Shown in pieces: positions 1 to 6,835 of a stretch of 64,000 nt of DNA. The position numbers and the translations under genes are program-made. The stretch is from assembly GCA_018228645.1 (NCBI GenBank), contig CP073693.1:2614416-2678415 (forward strand), read 5' to 3'. How positions within the stretch are numbered: position 1 is the first letter of the stretch; the number at the start of each line of letters is the position of its first letter. The notes beneath the pieces were generated by a model, which was given only the letters and a program-made list of their open reading frames with translations, ran no database searches and was not told where the DNA came from. Source of the DNA: Clostridiaceae bacterium Marseille-Q4143. Its GTDB lineage: Bacteria > Bacillota > Clostridia > Lachnospirales > Lachnospiraceae.

Positions 1-6
1 AGACAA

Positions 7-1074
7 ATGAATAAGAAGAAAAGTATTCTGGAGAGCAATGTACTCTATACCATCATCGCAATCATTGCCGGTTTCCTGATCGGAGCCATTTTCCTGATGG
101 TGGCAGGCATCAGTCCGGCAGTAGCCTATGGAAAACTGTTCAGTAGTATTTTCAGTAAACCGAAATATCTGGTATGGACGTTAGTATATGCGAGCCCGTT
201 GATTTTTACTGGTCTGAGCGTAGCCTTTTCCTTCCGTACAGGTGTATTTAACATCGGTGCAGAGGGACAGTTCGTGATCGGCGGACTGGTGGCCTGTGTA
301 CTGGGTATCGTATTAAAACTTCCGGCAGGCCTTCATGCTATCGTATGTCTGGTAGCAGCTGCAGCGGCTGGCTGTATCTGGTCCCTGATCGTTGGAGTGC
401 TGAAAGTAAAGAGAGGTATCCATGAGGTGTTGTCCTTCATCATGTTTAACTGGATTGCCTTCTACCTTTCCAACTATGTGGTAAACCTTCCAGGCATCCA
501 TCGTGAGAGCAGCGAGGCAACCCAGGATGTGGCAGCTTCCGCAAGACTGCTGATGCCTGAAGGACTCCGCAGTTCCCTGGACTGCAGCAATGCTCACTGG
601 GGTATTGTACTGGCCGTCATCGCAGCAGTGATCATCTGGGTGATCATTGAGAAGACAACTCTTGGTTATAAACTGAAAGCAGTTGGTTTCAACAGCAATG
701 GCGCTGAGTATGGCGGAATCGATGCTAATAAATCTATCCTGACCGCTCTTGGTATTTCCGGATTGTTATCCGGTCTTGGCGGAGCCGTGCAGGTACTTGG
801 TATGGCAGGACGTCTGAGCCAGTTTGCCGGACAGGAAGGATTTGGATTCGAGGGAATCACAGTTGCCCTTATCGGATCTTCCAACCCCATCGGCTGTATT
901 TTCTCCGGACTCTTCTATGGAGCCATGAAGTACGGTGGATCAAAACTGAGTATCGTAAAAGCACCTTCTGAGGTGGTAGACATCATCATGGGATGCGTGG
1001 TTCTTCTCATCGCAATCTCCCATGTATTTAAAGTATTTGTGCTGAAAGCAGCAAAGAAGAAGGAGGCTAAATAA
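7..1074 (+). CDS. Nucleoside ABC transporter permease (NupP-like)
   Basis: Inner-membrane permease of a BmpA-type nucleoside importer (BPD_transp_2 family, like B. subtilis NupP/YufP). The 355 residues are mostly hydrophobic, with about nine or ten membrane segments starting near residue 13. The family loop 'FNIGAEGQFVIGG' is at about residues 77-89 and the conserved 'AEYGGI' region lies near residue 234. The ATG overlaps a TGA at 8-10 that would fit the end of an upstream ATPase gene, which lies outside the window. The second permease starts 2 bases after this stop, and nucleoside-degrading enzymes follow, so nucleosides are the likely cargo. The exact substrate is inferred. Confidence 0.88.
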   Translation: MNKKKSILESNVLYTIIAIIAGFLIGAIFLMVAGISPAVAYGKLFSSIFSKPKYLVWTLVYASPLIFTGLSVAFSFRTGVFNIGAEGQFVIGGLVACVLGIVLKLPAGLHAIVCLVAAAAAGCIWSLIVGVLKVKRGIHEVLSFIMFNWIAFYLSNYVVNLPGIHRESSEATQDVAASARLLMPEGLRSSLDCSNAHWGIVLAVIAAVIIWVIIEKTTLGYKLKAVGFNSNGAEYGGIDANKSILTALGISGLLSGLGGAVQVLGMAGRLSQFAGQEGFGFEGITVALIGSSNPIGCIFSGLFYGAMKYGGSKLSIVKAPSEVVDIIMGCVVLLIAISHVFKVFVLKAAKKKEAK

Positions 1075-1075
1075 G

Positions 1076-2011
1076 ATGAATGAATTAATGAAAGACCTTG
1101 GTCTTCTGATCAATGCAACGCTGATCGCAACTCCGCCCCTGCTGCTGGCGGCACTTGGTTCCTGCTTCTCCGAGCGAAGCGGAGTGGTCAACATCGGTAT
1201 TGAGGGTATGATGACCATCGGCGCCTTCACCGGGGCCGTTATGGGACTGACCACCGGAAACGGCTGGATTGCATTTTTCTGTGCAGGCCTGGCAGGCGCA
1301 CTGTTCGGATTGATTCATGCATTTGCATGTATTTCCTGCCATGCAGACCAGACTATTGCCGGTACGGCCATTAACTTCTTAGGGCCTGGACTGGCACTGT
1401 TCCTTTGCAAGGCGATGTATAGTAACTCTTCCGATACACCGGCGATGGACCCTAGCTGCAAGCTGCCGAAACTCTTTGAGGGTGTGTTCCCGACCGGTTC
1501 TTTCTGGAGCAACGTACTGAATGTCTATGCAGTGGCATATCTGGTATTTATTCTGGCATTTATCTGCTGGTTTGTATTTTATAAGACCCGGTTCGGCGCT
1601 CATTTAAGAGCAGTGGGCGAGCATCCGGAAGCATGTGAGTCCCTGGGTATCGACGTATACAAAGTTCGTTACATCTGCGTCATCCTGTCCGGATTCTTGG
1701 CAGGACTCGGTGGAGCGTTCGTTACTCTGGCAACCATTAACCAGTTCCGTCCCAGCGTTATCGTAGGACAGGGCTTCATCGCGATTGCGGCAGTCATTTT
1801 CGGAAAGTTCTCCCCGGGGGGAGCAACGAAGGCATGCCTGCTCTTCGGACTTTGCAGTGGTATTAAATCCCTGGCATCCCAGAGCAATATGGTATCCCCG
1901 AACCTGATTTCTATGATCCCGTATGTGGTAACTATCGTGGCACTGGTGCTGTTCGTGGGAAAAGCTCACACACCGGCAGCCAACGGCAAGATTTTTGTGA
2001 AGTCTAAATAA
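1076..2011 (+). CDS. Nucleoside ABC transporter permease (NupQ-like)
   Basis: Second permease of the nucleoside importer and heterodimer partner of the preceding protein (like NupQ/YufQ). The 311 residues carry about eight or nine membrane segments. The family motif 'RSGVVNIGIEGMMTIGAF' lies at about residues 34-51 and 'LRAVGEHPEACESLGI' at about 177-192. It starts 2 bases after the first permease, with a GGAGG ribosome site inside the end of that gene (spacing 9), so the two are probably translationally coupled. The deoD start is 16 bases downstream. Part of the salvage operon that ends at the hairpin near 5109. Confidence 0.88.
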   Translation: MNELMKDLGLLINATLIATPPLLLAALGSCFSERSGVVNIGIEGMMTIGAFTGAVMGLTTGNGWIAFFCAGLAGALFGLIHAFACISCHADQTIAGTAINFLGPGLALFLCKAMYSNSSDTPAMDPSCKLPKLFEGVFPTGSFWSNVLNVYAVAYLVFILAFICWFVFYKTRFGAHLRAVGEHPEACESLGIDVYKVRYICVILSGFLAGLGGAFVTLATINQFRPSVIVGQGFIAIAAVIFGKFSPGGATKACLLFGLCSGIKSLASQSNMVSPNLISMIPYVVTIVALVLFVGKAHTPAANGKIFVKSK

Positions 2012-2026
2012 GAAAGGAGAACAAAC

Positions 2027-2737
2027 ATGTCCAACACACCAACTGCGCACAACAGCGCCAAAGCAGGCGATTTCGCCAAAACCGTACTGATGCCCGGAGA
2101 TCCATTGAGAGCAAAATACATTGCAGAGACGTATCTCGAGAATCCGAGACAGGTAACTGCAGTCAGAAACATGTTTGGATATACCGGAACTTACAAAGGA
2201 AAAGAGATTTCCGTTATGGGCGGAGGCATGGGTATGCCTTCCGTCGGAATCTATTCCTATGAGCTGTTTAACTTCTATGATGTAGATCAGATCATCCGTA
2301 TTGGTTCTGCAGGAGCCCTGCAGGATCATCTGAAATTGATGGATGTAGTCATCGGCATGGGTGCCTGCACGGATTCCAACTATGTATATCAGTATGGCCT
2401 TCCGGGAACCTTTGCTCCGATCGCAGATTATGACCTGCTGAACAGAGCCGTTGAGACTGCAAAACGTCAGGGTACCAATGTAGTCGTTGGAAACGTCCTT
2501 TCTTCTGACGTATTTTACAATGCGAACCCGAATGTCAATGATCTGTGGCGCAGCATGGGTGTACTGGCTGTGGAGATGGAAGCGGCAGCTCTGTATATGA
2601 ATGCAGCAAAAGCAGGTAAGAAAGCCCTCTGTATGCTGACCATTTCTGACCATTTGTATACCAACGAGTTCTTAAGTGCAGAAGACCGTCAGCTGGGATT
2701 CGGCAAGATGATGGAGATTGCACTGGAACTGGCATAA
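2027..2737 (+). CDS. deoD: Purine-nucleoside phosphorylase DeoD type
   Basis: Cytoplasmic phosphorolysis of purine (deoxy)nucleosides to free base and (deoxy)ribose 1-phosphate. The 236-residue length is typical of the hexameric DeoD family. Visible motifs are 'MPGDPLRAKYIA' near residue 23 (phosphate binding), 'GGGMGMPS' near 65, 'RIGSAGA' near 87 and 'AVEMEAAAL' near 178 (nucleoside binding), plus an Asp-containing 'TISDHLYT' near 206. AGGAGA lies upstream of the ATG. Between the importer genes and deoC, so it acts on newly imported nucleosides. Confidence 0.95.
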   Translation: MSNTPTAHNSAKAGDFAKTVLMPGDPLRAKYIAETYLENPRQVTAVRNMFGYTGTYKGKEISVMGGGMGMPSVGIYSYELFNFYDVDQIIRIGSAGALQDHLKLMDVVIGMGACTDSNYVYQYGLPGTFAPIADYDLLNRAVETAKRQGTNVVVGNVLSSDVFYNANPNVNDLWRSMGVLAVEMEAAALYMNAAKAGKKALCMLTISDHLYTNEFLSAEDRQLGFGKMMEIALELA

Positions 2738-2764
2738 TAATAAAGACGGGGAGAATTTATAAGA

Positions 2765-3430
2765 ATGGATGTAAAAGAAATTTTAAAGCATGTTGATCAT
2801 ACACTGCTGACGCAGACTGCTACCTGGGCGGAGATCAAACAGATCTGTGATGATGCAATTACCTATGGAACCGCTTCTGTATGTATTCCGCCTGCTTATG
2901 TAAAACAGGTAAAAGAATATGTACAGGATAAAATGGCAGTCTGCACCGTGATTGGTTTCCCGAACGGATACATGACCACCGCGGCAAAAGAGTTTGAGAC
3001 CAGGGATGCACTGACAAATGGCGCAGATGAGATTGATATGGTCATCAATATCGGTTGGGCAAAAGACGGCAAATTTGACTGCATCGAAGAGGAAATCCGT
3101 ACGCTCAAAAAAGCATGCGGTTCCAAAATACTGAAAGTCATCATCGAGACCTGCCTGCTCACCGATGAAGAAAAAATCCGTATGTGTGAAGCAGTGACAA
3201 AAGCAGGAGCTGATTATATTAAAACATCTACCGGATTTTCCAAAGCAGGTGCAACTTTTGAGGATATCAAACTGTTTTCCGAGCATATCGGACCGAATGT
3301 GAAGATGAAGGCAGCTGGAGGAATTTCTTCTCTTGATGATGCAGAAAAGTTCCTTTCTCTGGGTGCGGACCGTCTGGGAACCAGCCGTATTATCAAACTG
3401 GTGAAACAGGAAGAGGCAACTGGATATTAA
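2765..3430 (+). CDS. deoC: Deoxyribose-phosphate aldolase
   Basis: Class I aldolase that splits 2-deoxyribose 5-phosphate into glyceraldehyde 3-phosphate and acetaldehyde, the exit of deoxynucleoside catabolism into glycolysis. 221 residues, family length. The Schiff-base lysine is in 'YIKTSTGFS' (about residues 151-159), the second conserved lysine in 'VKMKAAGGI' (about 179-187), and the catalytic Asp lies in 'EIDMVINIG' (about 89-97). It follows deoD by 27 bases and precedes cdd by 22, in the same operon. Confidence 0.95.
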   Translation: MDVKEILKHVDHTLLTQTATWAEIKQICDDAITYGTASVCIPPAYVKQVKEYVQDKMAVCTVIGFPNGYMTTAAKEFETRDALTNGADEIDMVINIGWAKDGKFDCIEEEIRTLKKACGSKILKVIIETCLLTDEEKIRMCEAVTKAGADYIKTSTGFSKAGATFEDIKLFSEHIGPNVKMKAAGGISSLDDAEKFLSLGADRLGTSRIIKLVKQEEATGY

Positions 3431-3452
3431 GGAAAGGATTGTTTGAGGTTGT

Positions 3453-3896
3453 ATGAAAGAGCTGGAAAAGAAGCAGATTGAAGAAATGATTGATAAAGCT
3501 ATCAATATGATGGATTATTCCTACGTACCCTATTCTCATTTCCATGTGGGAGCGGCTCTGCTGGCAAAGAACGGAACCGTCTATGGCGGCTGCAATATTG
3601 AAAATGCAGGCTATACTCCAAGCAACTGTGCGGAGAGAACGGCATTTTTCAAGGCAGTCAGCGAGGGCATGCTGGAATTTGATGCTATCTGTGTTGTGGG
3701 CGGTATGAATAAAGAACTGAAAGAATATGCAGCTCCATGTGGTGTCTGCCGTCAGGTTATGATGGAGTTCTGTGATCCGGAAGAGTTCCAGATCATTCTG
3801 GCAACCGGAAAAGAGCAGTATGAAATCTTCACACTGAAAGAGCTTCTTCCGCTTGGATTCGGACCAAATAATCTAAAACTTGATAGGAGAGAGTAA
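3453..3896 (+). CDS. cdd: Cytidine deaminase
   Basis: Hydrolytic deamination of cytidine and deoxycytidine to uridine and deoxyuridine. 147 residues, the short homotetrameric type. The zinc/catalytic motifs are visible as 'NCAERTAFF' (about residues 53-61, catalytic Glu) and '[12 protein letters not shown]' (about 89-100, two zinc cysteines). A GAGG sits only 4 bases upstream of the ATG, close for a ribosome site, so the start has some uncertainty. The deoB ATG is 1 base after the stop codon. Confidence 0.94.
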   Translation: MKELEKKQIEEMIDKAINMMDYSYVPYSHFHVGAALLAKNGTVYGGCNIENAGYTPSNCAERTAFFKAVSEGMLEFDAICVVGGMNKELKEYAAPCGVCRQVMMEFCDPEEFQIILATGKEQYEIFTLKELLPLGFGPNNLKLDRRE

Positions 3897-3897
3897 C

Positions 3898-5088
3898 ATG
3901 GAAAAATTTAAGAGAGTTTTTGTAGTTGTTATGGATTCTCTGGGAGTTGGTGCAATGCCGGACTCTGCGGATTTCGGTGACATCGGTGTCAATACCCTGG
4001 GACATATTTCAGAATCTGTCGACACCTTTGAGATCCAGAATCTCCAAAGATTGGGAATGGCAAATATTACTCCGTTAAAGCAAGTTGCACCGACGGATCA
4101 TCCGCTAGCTTACTACGGCAAGCTGCGGGAAAAGAGCCGCGGAAAAGATACCATGACCGGACATTGGGAAATGATGGGACTGGAAGTGACCAAACCATTC
4201 CAGACCTTTACCGAGACCGGATTTCCGCCGGAACTGATTAAAGAATTGGAAGAGCGTACCGGGCATAAGGTCATCGGCAATAAGAGTGCCAGCGGCACGG
4301 AAATTCTGGATGAACTGGCAGAAGAAGAAATTGCAACAGGACATATGATCGTGTACACCTCTGCCGATTCCGTTCTTCAGATTTGCGGAAATGAGGAGAC
4401 CTTCGGTCTTGACGAGCTGTACCGTTGCTGTGAGATTGCCAGAGAACTGACCATGAGAGACGAGTGGAAAGTGGGCCGTGTGATTGCAAGACCGTATGTC
4501 GGCAAGAAAAAAGGCGAGTTCAAGCGTACCAGCAACCGTCATGACTATGCATTGAAACCCTTTGGTCCGACCGCGCTGAATGCAATGAAAGATGCAGGCC
4601 TTGATGTAATCTCCATCGGAAAGATCAATGATATTTTCGTGGGAGAGGGCATTACAGAGGCATATAAGTCCAAGAGCTCTGTTCATGGCATGGAACAGAC
4701 TATCGATGTGGCAAAGAAAGATTTTCACGGACTCTGCTTCGTTAATCTGGTAGATTTCGACGCTCTGTGGGGACACAGAAGAAATCCGTCAGGCTACGCA
4801 CAGGAGATTGAGAAATTCGATGTAAACCTGGGAGTTCTTCTTGATACCCTGCGTGAAGACGACCTTCTCATTATCACTGCAGACCATGGAAACGATCCGA
4901 CCTATACCGGAACCGACCACACCAGAGAAAAAGTACCGTTCCTGGCATACTCCAAAGCAATGAAAGGCAGCGGAGAACTCCCGGAGACCGATACCTTTGC
5001 CATCATTGGCGCTACTATAGCAGATGATTTCGGCGTAAAAATGCCGGAAGGAACCATTGGATATTCCATTCTGGATAAACTTAAATAA
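3898..5088 (+). CDS. deoB: Phosphopentomutase
   Basis: Interconverts (deoxy)ribose 1-phosphate and 5-phosphate, linking nucleoside phosphorolysis to DeoC and the pentose phosphate pathway. Alkaline-phosphatase superfamily metalloenzyme of 396 residues. The first metal site is in '[15 protein letters not shown]' (about residues 8-22), the phosphorylated Thr region is near '[10 protein letters not shown]' (about 82-91), and the C-terminal metal site is '[10 protein letters not shown]' (about 325-334). The ATG at 3898 has AGGAGAGA about 5 bases upstream; an upstream in-frame TTG is unneeded. Last gene of the operon, followed by a terminator hairpin. Confidence 0.95.
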   Translation: MEKFKRVFVVVMDSLGVGAMPDSADFGDIGVNTLGHISESVDTFEIQNLQRLGMANITPLKQVAPTDHPLAYYGKLREKSRGKDTMTGHWEMMGLEVTKPFQTFTETGFPPELIKELEERTGHKVIGNKSASGTEILDELAEEEIATGHMIVYTSADSVLQICGNEETFGLDELYRCCEIARELTMRDEWKVGRVIARPYVGKKKGEFKRTSNRHDYALKPFGPTALNAMKDAGLDVISIGKINDIFVGEGITEAYKSKSSVHGMEQTIDVAKKDFHGLCFVNLVDFDALWGHRRNPSGYAQEIEKFDVNLGVLLDTLREDDLLIITADHGNDPTYTGTDHTREKVPFLAYSKAMKGSGELPETDTFAIIGATIADDFGVKMPEGTIGYSILDKLK

Positions 5089-5108
5089 ATAGGAAGTCAT
5101 AGATTGTG

Positions 5109-5141
5109 AAGGCCGCTTCTCGGGTAAGGAGCGGCCTTTAA
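5109..5141 (+). terminator. Terminator of the nucleoside operon
   Basis: AAGGCCGCT (5109-5117) pairs perfectly with AGCGGCCTT (5130-5138) across a 12-base loop, followed by a short T-rich tract. Placed 20 bases after deoB. Confidence 0.75.
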
Positions 5142-5510
5142 CTTGTATTGGTGATTATGTTGTCAGGCGATACGCTGCCGTTTGCTGTTGGACTTACATA
5201 TGATATTGTAATATCCGCCTCGTTTGGGCAGATAGAGATAATAAGTAGTCCAGCACCCGAAAATAAGCGTATTGGTGAAAAATAGCAAGTGTTTCTCTGC
5301 GAAAAAATGCAGGAATGGGTTTTATAAAGCACTGAAATAAAACAATACCCATGAATATAGAAATTATTGGCTATAGGGTGATACAGGATGGCTATATAGC
5401 CATTCTTAGGAATTTTGCTAAAGATTACTGATTATTTGTACTACGCATTGGGTAGAAATTGAGAATGTTTTCGTATCTGCCCAAGGAATGACTGATCAGA
5501 TAGTAATTCA

Positions 5511-5628
5511 TTATATTCCAAATTCTTTCATTAATTCAGCATCGATCTCATCAGGGGTATAAGTTTTTTCCTGATTTTAAAGAGTCCATTCCCTTCGACA
5601 GTTCAGCATTTAACACATCACAACTCAT
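5511..5628 (-). pseudogene. Frameshifted remnant of a small type II antitoxin
   Basis: Read on the minus strand from an ATG at 5626-5628, the frame gives 'MSCDVLNAELSKGMDSLKSG', then runs into a stop. Shifting frame at the run of six A's gives 'TYTPDEIDAELMKEFGI' and a stop at 5511-5513. Joined, this resembles the C-terminal half of RelB/Phd-type antitoxins (NAEL..KG...IKAGKTYT.DEV...). No intact toxin gene follows. The likeness is by eye only. It suggests this gene-poor gap once carried a type II toxin-antitoxin pair. Confidence 0.4.
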
Positions 5629-5676
5629 ATCATTAATAGAGGTTGGTATTGTAGTGTAAATTCAATCAAAATTTGA

Positions 5677-5705
5677 TTGAAAGTGATACTATTAGATGAT
5701 AATAT
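5677..5705 (+). promoter_or_regulatory. Sigma-A promoter of the small toxin mRNA
   Basis: TTGAAA (5677-5682), a 17-base spacer and TAATAT (5700-5705). This predicts a start near 5712, just upstream of the structured leader of the 31-residue ORF. Confidence 0.6.
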
Positions 5706-5711
5706 AGATAC

Positions 5712-5844
5712 ATGGAAAACCAGAGAGCCGGGCGGCTTACCCTCCCCTTTGGAGGGTTGCTAAGCCCCGGTGGGACTTGTTTAGCAACGACCGGAGCGAA
5801 GCGCAGACTTAACCCTCCAGACGAAAGAAAGGAGGGCGTTGCCG
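5712..5844 (+). promoter_or_regulatory. Structured leader that can hide or free the toxin ribosome site
   Basis: The leader contains ACCCTCC (5739-5745) facing GGAGGGT (5751-5757) as a local hairpin, and CCCTCC (5813-5818) facing GGAGGG (5831-5836), which is the ribosome-binding site of the toxin ORF. The second CCCTCC extended to AACCCTCC (5811-5818) can instead pair with GGAGGGTT (5751-5758), which would free the ribosome site. A GCTAA/TTAGC helix lies between. These mutually exclusive pairings are seen directly; that they operate as a switch is inferred. Confidence 0.5.
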
Positions 5845-5940
5845 ATGTATGTTACATACTCTGATTTAATTCAGATTGGAATATTCATTTGCGCCCTTGT
5901 TGGATTGTGTTACACGATTTTCAAGGGAAAACGAAAATAG
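5845..5940 (+). CDS. 31-residue hydrophobic type I toxin-like peptide
   Basis: A very short ORF with a strong GGAGGG ribosome site 8 bases upstream of the ATG. The peptide begins MYVTYSDLIQIGIF, has one membrane-spanning segment (about residues 8-26, with GIFICALVGLCY) and ends with the basic tail FKGKRK. Length, single helix and basic C-terminus are those of membrane-acting type I toxins of Firmicutes (the 'putative holin-like toxin' group, with TxpA/BsrG/Fst as functional analogues). A convergent antisense RNA overlaps its 3' end. Toxicity is inferred. The alternative is a small regulatory membrane peptide. Confidence 0.7.
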   Translation: MYVTYSDLIQIGIFICALVGLCYTIFKGKRK

Positions 5941-5967
5941 CCGCCATTACTGCGAATAATGACGGCT
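5928..5967 (-). terminator. Intrinsic terminator of the antisense RNA
   Basis: On the minus strand AGCCGTCATTA (5967-5957) pairs with TAATGGCGGCT (5949-5939), eleven base pairs including one G-T, with a 7-base loop. It is followed by TTTTCGTTTT. On the plus strand no T-run follows, so it works on the minus strand only. Confidence 0.7.
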
Positions 5968-6031
5968 GACCTTATAAAAGGTTGATGCTATAGTGTTCGG
6001 GTAAGCCGCTTCTCTGGCTTTCCCTTTTTCT
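5930..6031 (-). ncRNA. Antisense RNA, predicted antitoxin of the type I locus
   Basis: On the minus strand a full sigma-A promoter ends at 6038 and predicts a start near 6031. About 65 bases downstream lies a stable hairpin (5967 to 5939) followed by two runs of four T's, a standard intrinsic terminator. The resulting RNA of about 100 nt is complementary to the 3' untranslated region of the toxin mRNA and reaches its stop codon. This is the classic layout of type I antitoxins such as RatA or SR4. It covers the 3' segment that can pair with the 5' end of the toxin mRNA. Confidence 0.65.
6003..6030 (+). terminator. Weak terminator of the toxin mRNA
   Basis: AAGCC (6003-6007) faces GGCTT (6016-6020) across a short loop and is followed by TCCCTTTTTC. 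The stem is short; the region also forms the 3' partner of the end-to-end pairing with 5720-5740. Confidence 0.4.
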
Positions 6032-6037
6032 ATGTTC

Positions 6038-6066
6038 AATATAACACGTGAGTATATTTATTTCAA
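6038..6066 (-). promoter_or_regulatory. Sigma-A promoter of the antisense RNA
   Basis: On the minus strand TTGAAA (6066-6061), a 17-base spacer and TATATT (6043-6038). A better match than the toxin promoter, consistent with an antitoxin made in excess. Confidence 0.7.
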
Positions 6067-6196
6067 GATAAATATCGGTGCGAACGATAATTTATTGAGA
6101 CCATGAAACAAGAGTTGGTACATTGAAAAAAGGCCGGTAACATGATATATTTTTCTTATATCTATTTCTGAAAAAGATTCCTTTTATAATAGAAAA

Positions 6197-6425
6197 TTTA
6201 AGCATGATTACAGTTTACAGGCGAGGCAAAACCTTCCTAGACGGGCAGAAGTGACAGGTTGTGAAAGGAACGTCTGCAGTCCCGGTACTTCATTCGAACA
6301 AGCTTTTGGCGATGTTCGAATGTTAGTACCGCTGGATCGAGGACTTAGCGCGAGCGGTTCCGCTCACAACCTGTCACTTTAGACCGTTTAGATGTCTGCC
6401 ACCTGTGAATTGTAAGCCTGTGCGT
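6197..6425 (+). ncRNA. Long rod-shaped structured RNA of unassigned family
   Basis: A TATAAT (6185-6190) with only a weak -35 precedes it. The outer helix pairs 6208-6221 with 6402-6415 over 14 positions with two G-T pairs. Inside it CTAGACGG (6237-6244) pairs with CCGTTTAG (6384-6391). A 16-bp helix follows, AAGTGACAGG...(6249-6264) with its exact complement (6364-6379). GGAAC/GTTCC pairs next, then a large asymmetric internal bubble and an apical hairpin with ATTCGAACA/TGTTCGAAT arms (about 6290-6322). The rod-plus-bubble shape recalls 6S RNA, but a better 6S candidate is at 41928. A second 6S RNA, a raiA-type RNA or an undescribed class are all possible. It lacks the SRP GGAA/GNAR hairpin expected if it were ffs. 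Confidence 0.55.
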
Positions 6426-6454
6426 AGAAAAATCAACTTGTCAAGAAAAAACAC

Positions 6455-6483
6455 TTGACACCACCACCCGAATCGTGTAAGAT
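6455..6483 (+). promoter_or_regulatory. Sigma-A promoter of ylxM-ffh
   Basis: TTGACA (6455-6460), a 17-base spacer and TAAGAT (6478-6483). The predicted start is near 6490, only about 10 bases before the ylxM ATG at 6500. The TTG of the -35 box is in frame with ylxM but cannot be the start codon. Confidence 0.75.
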
Positions 6484-6499
6484 ACACAAGGTGACAACG

Positions 6500-6835
6500 A
6501 TGGAAGAGATTCTGAGACAGACGCTTTTATATGATTTTTATGGTGAGCTTTTGACAGAGCATCAGAAGCAGGTATATGAAGATGTGGTACTGAATGACTA
6601 CTCCCTAAGCGAGGTAGCCCAGTCCTTAAGCATCAGCCGACAGGGTGTGCATGATATGGTCAAGCGCAGTACACGGCTTCTGAATGAATATGAAGAGAAG
6701 CTTCATCTGGTGGAGCGCTTTGTGGATCTCCGCGGAAAAGTGGGAGAGATACATAAGCTTACCGAAAATGAAAAAGACGATCCGTCCATGCAGAAGATCG
6801 GACAGATCGCAGCCGAGATCCTGGAGGAGCTATAG
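6500..6835 (+). CDS. ylxM: YlxM/p13-like helix-turn-helix protein, SRP-associated
   Basis: Small helix-turn-helix protein found next to ffh throughout Firmicutes; in streptococci YlxM is reported to modulate SRP GTPase activity. 111 residues from the ATG at 6500, which has AAGGTGA 5-11 bases upstream. The sigma-like HTH is in 'YSLSEVAQSLSISRQGVHDMV' (about residues 33-53), and the rest is helical with a likely coiled coil near 58-85. ffh starts at the very next base after the stop codon, so the pair is co-translated. Direct DNA binding is unproven for the family. Confidence 0.9.
   Translation: MEEILRQTLLYDFYGELLTEHQKQVYEDVVLNDYSLSEVAQSLSISRQGVHDMVKRSTRLLNEYEEKLHLVERFVDLRGKVGEIHKLTENEKDDPSMQKIGQIAAEILEEL

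Noticed and set aside
5143..5335. Short open frames on both strands after the deoB terminator
   Set aside because: One 44-codon plus-strand frame and one 64-codon minus-strand frame are open, but neither has a ribosome site or a recognisable pattern. Possibly the eroded remains of a toxin gene paired with the antitoxin fragment at 5511, but not supported.
6197..6425. SRP (4.5S) RNA gene next to ffh
   Set aside because: The position is tempting, but the conserved GGAA-loop hairpin with GGAAGCAGC-like sequence and the Alu-type 5' domain are missing.
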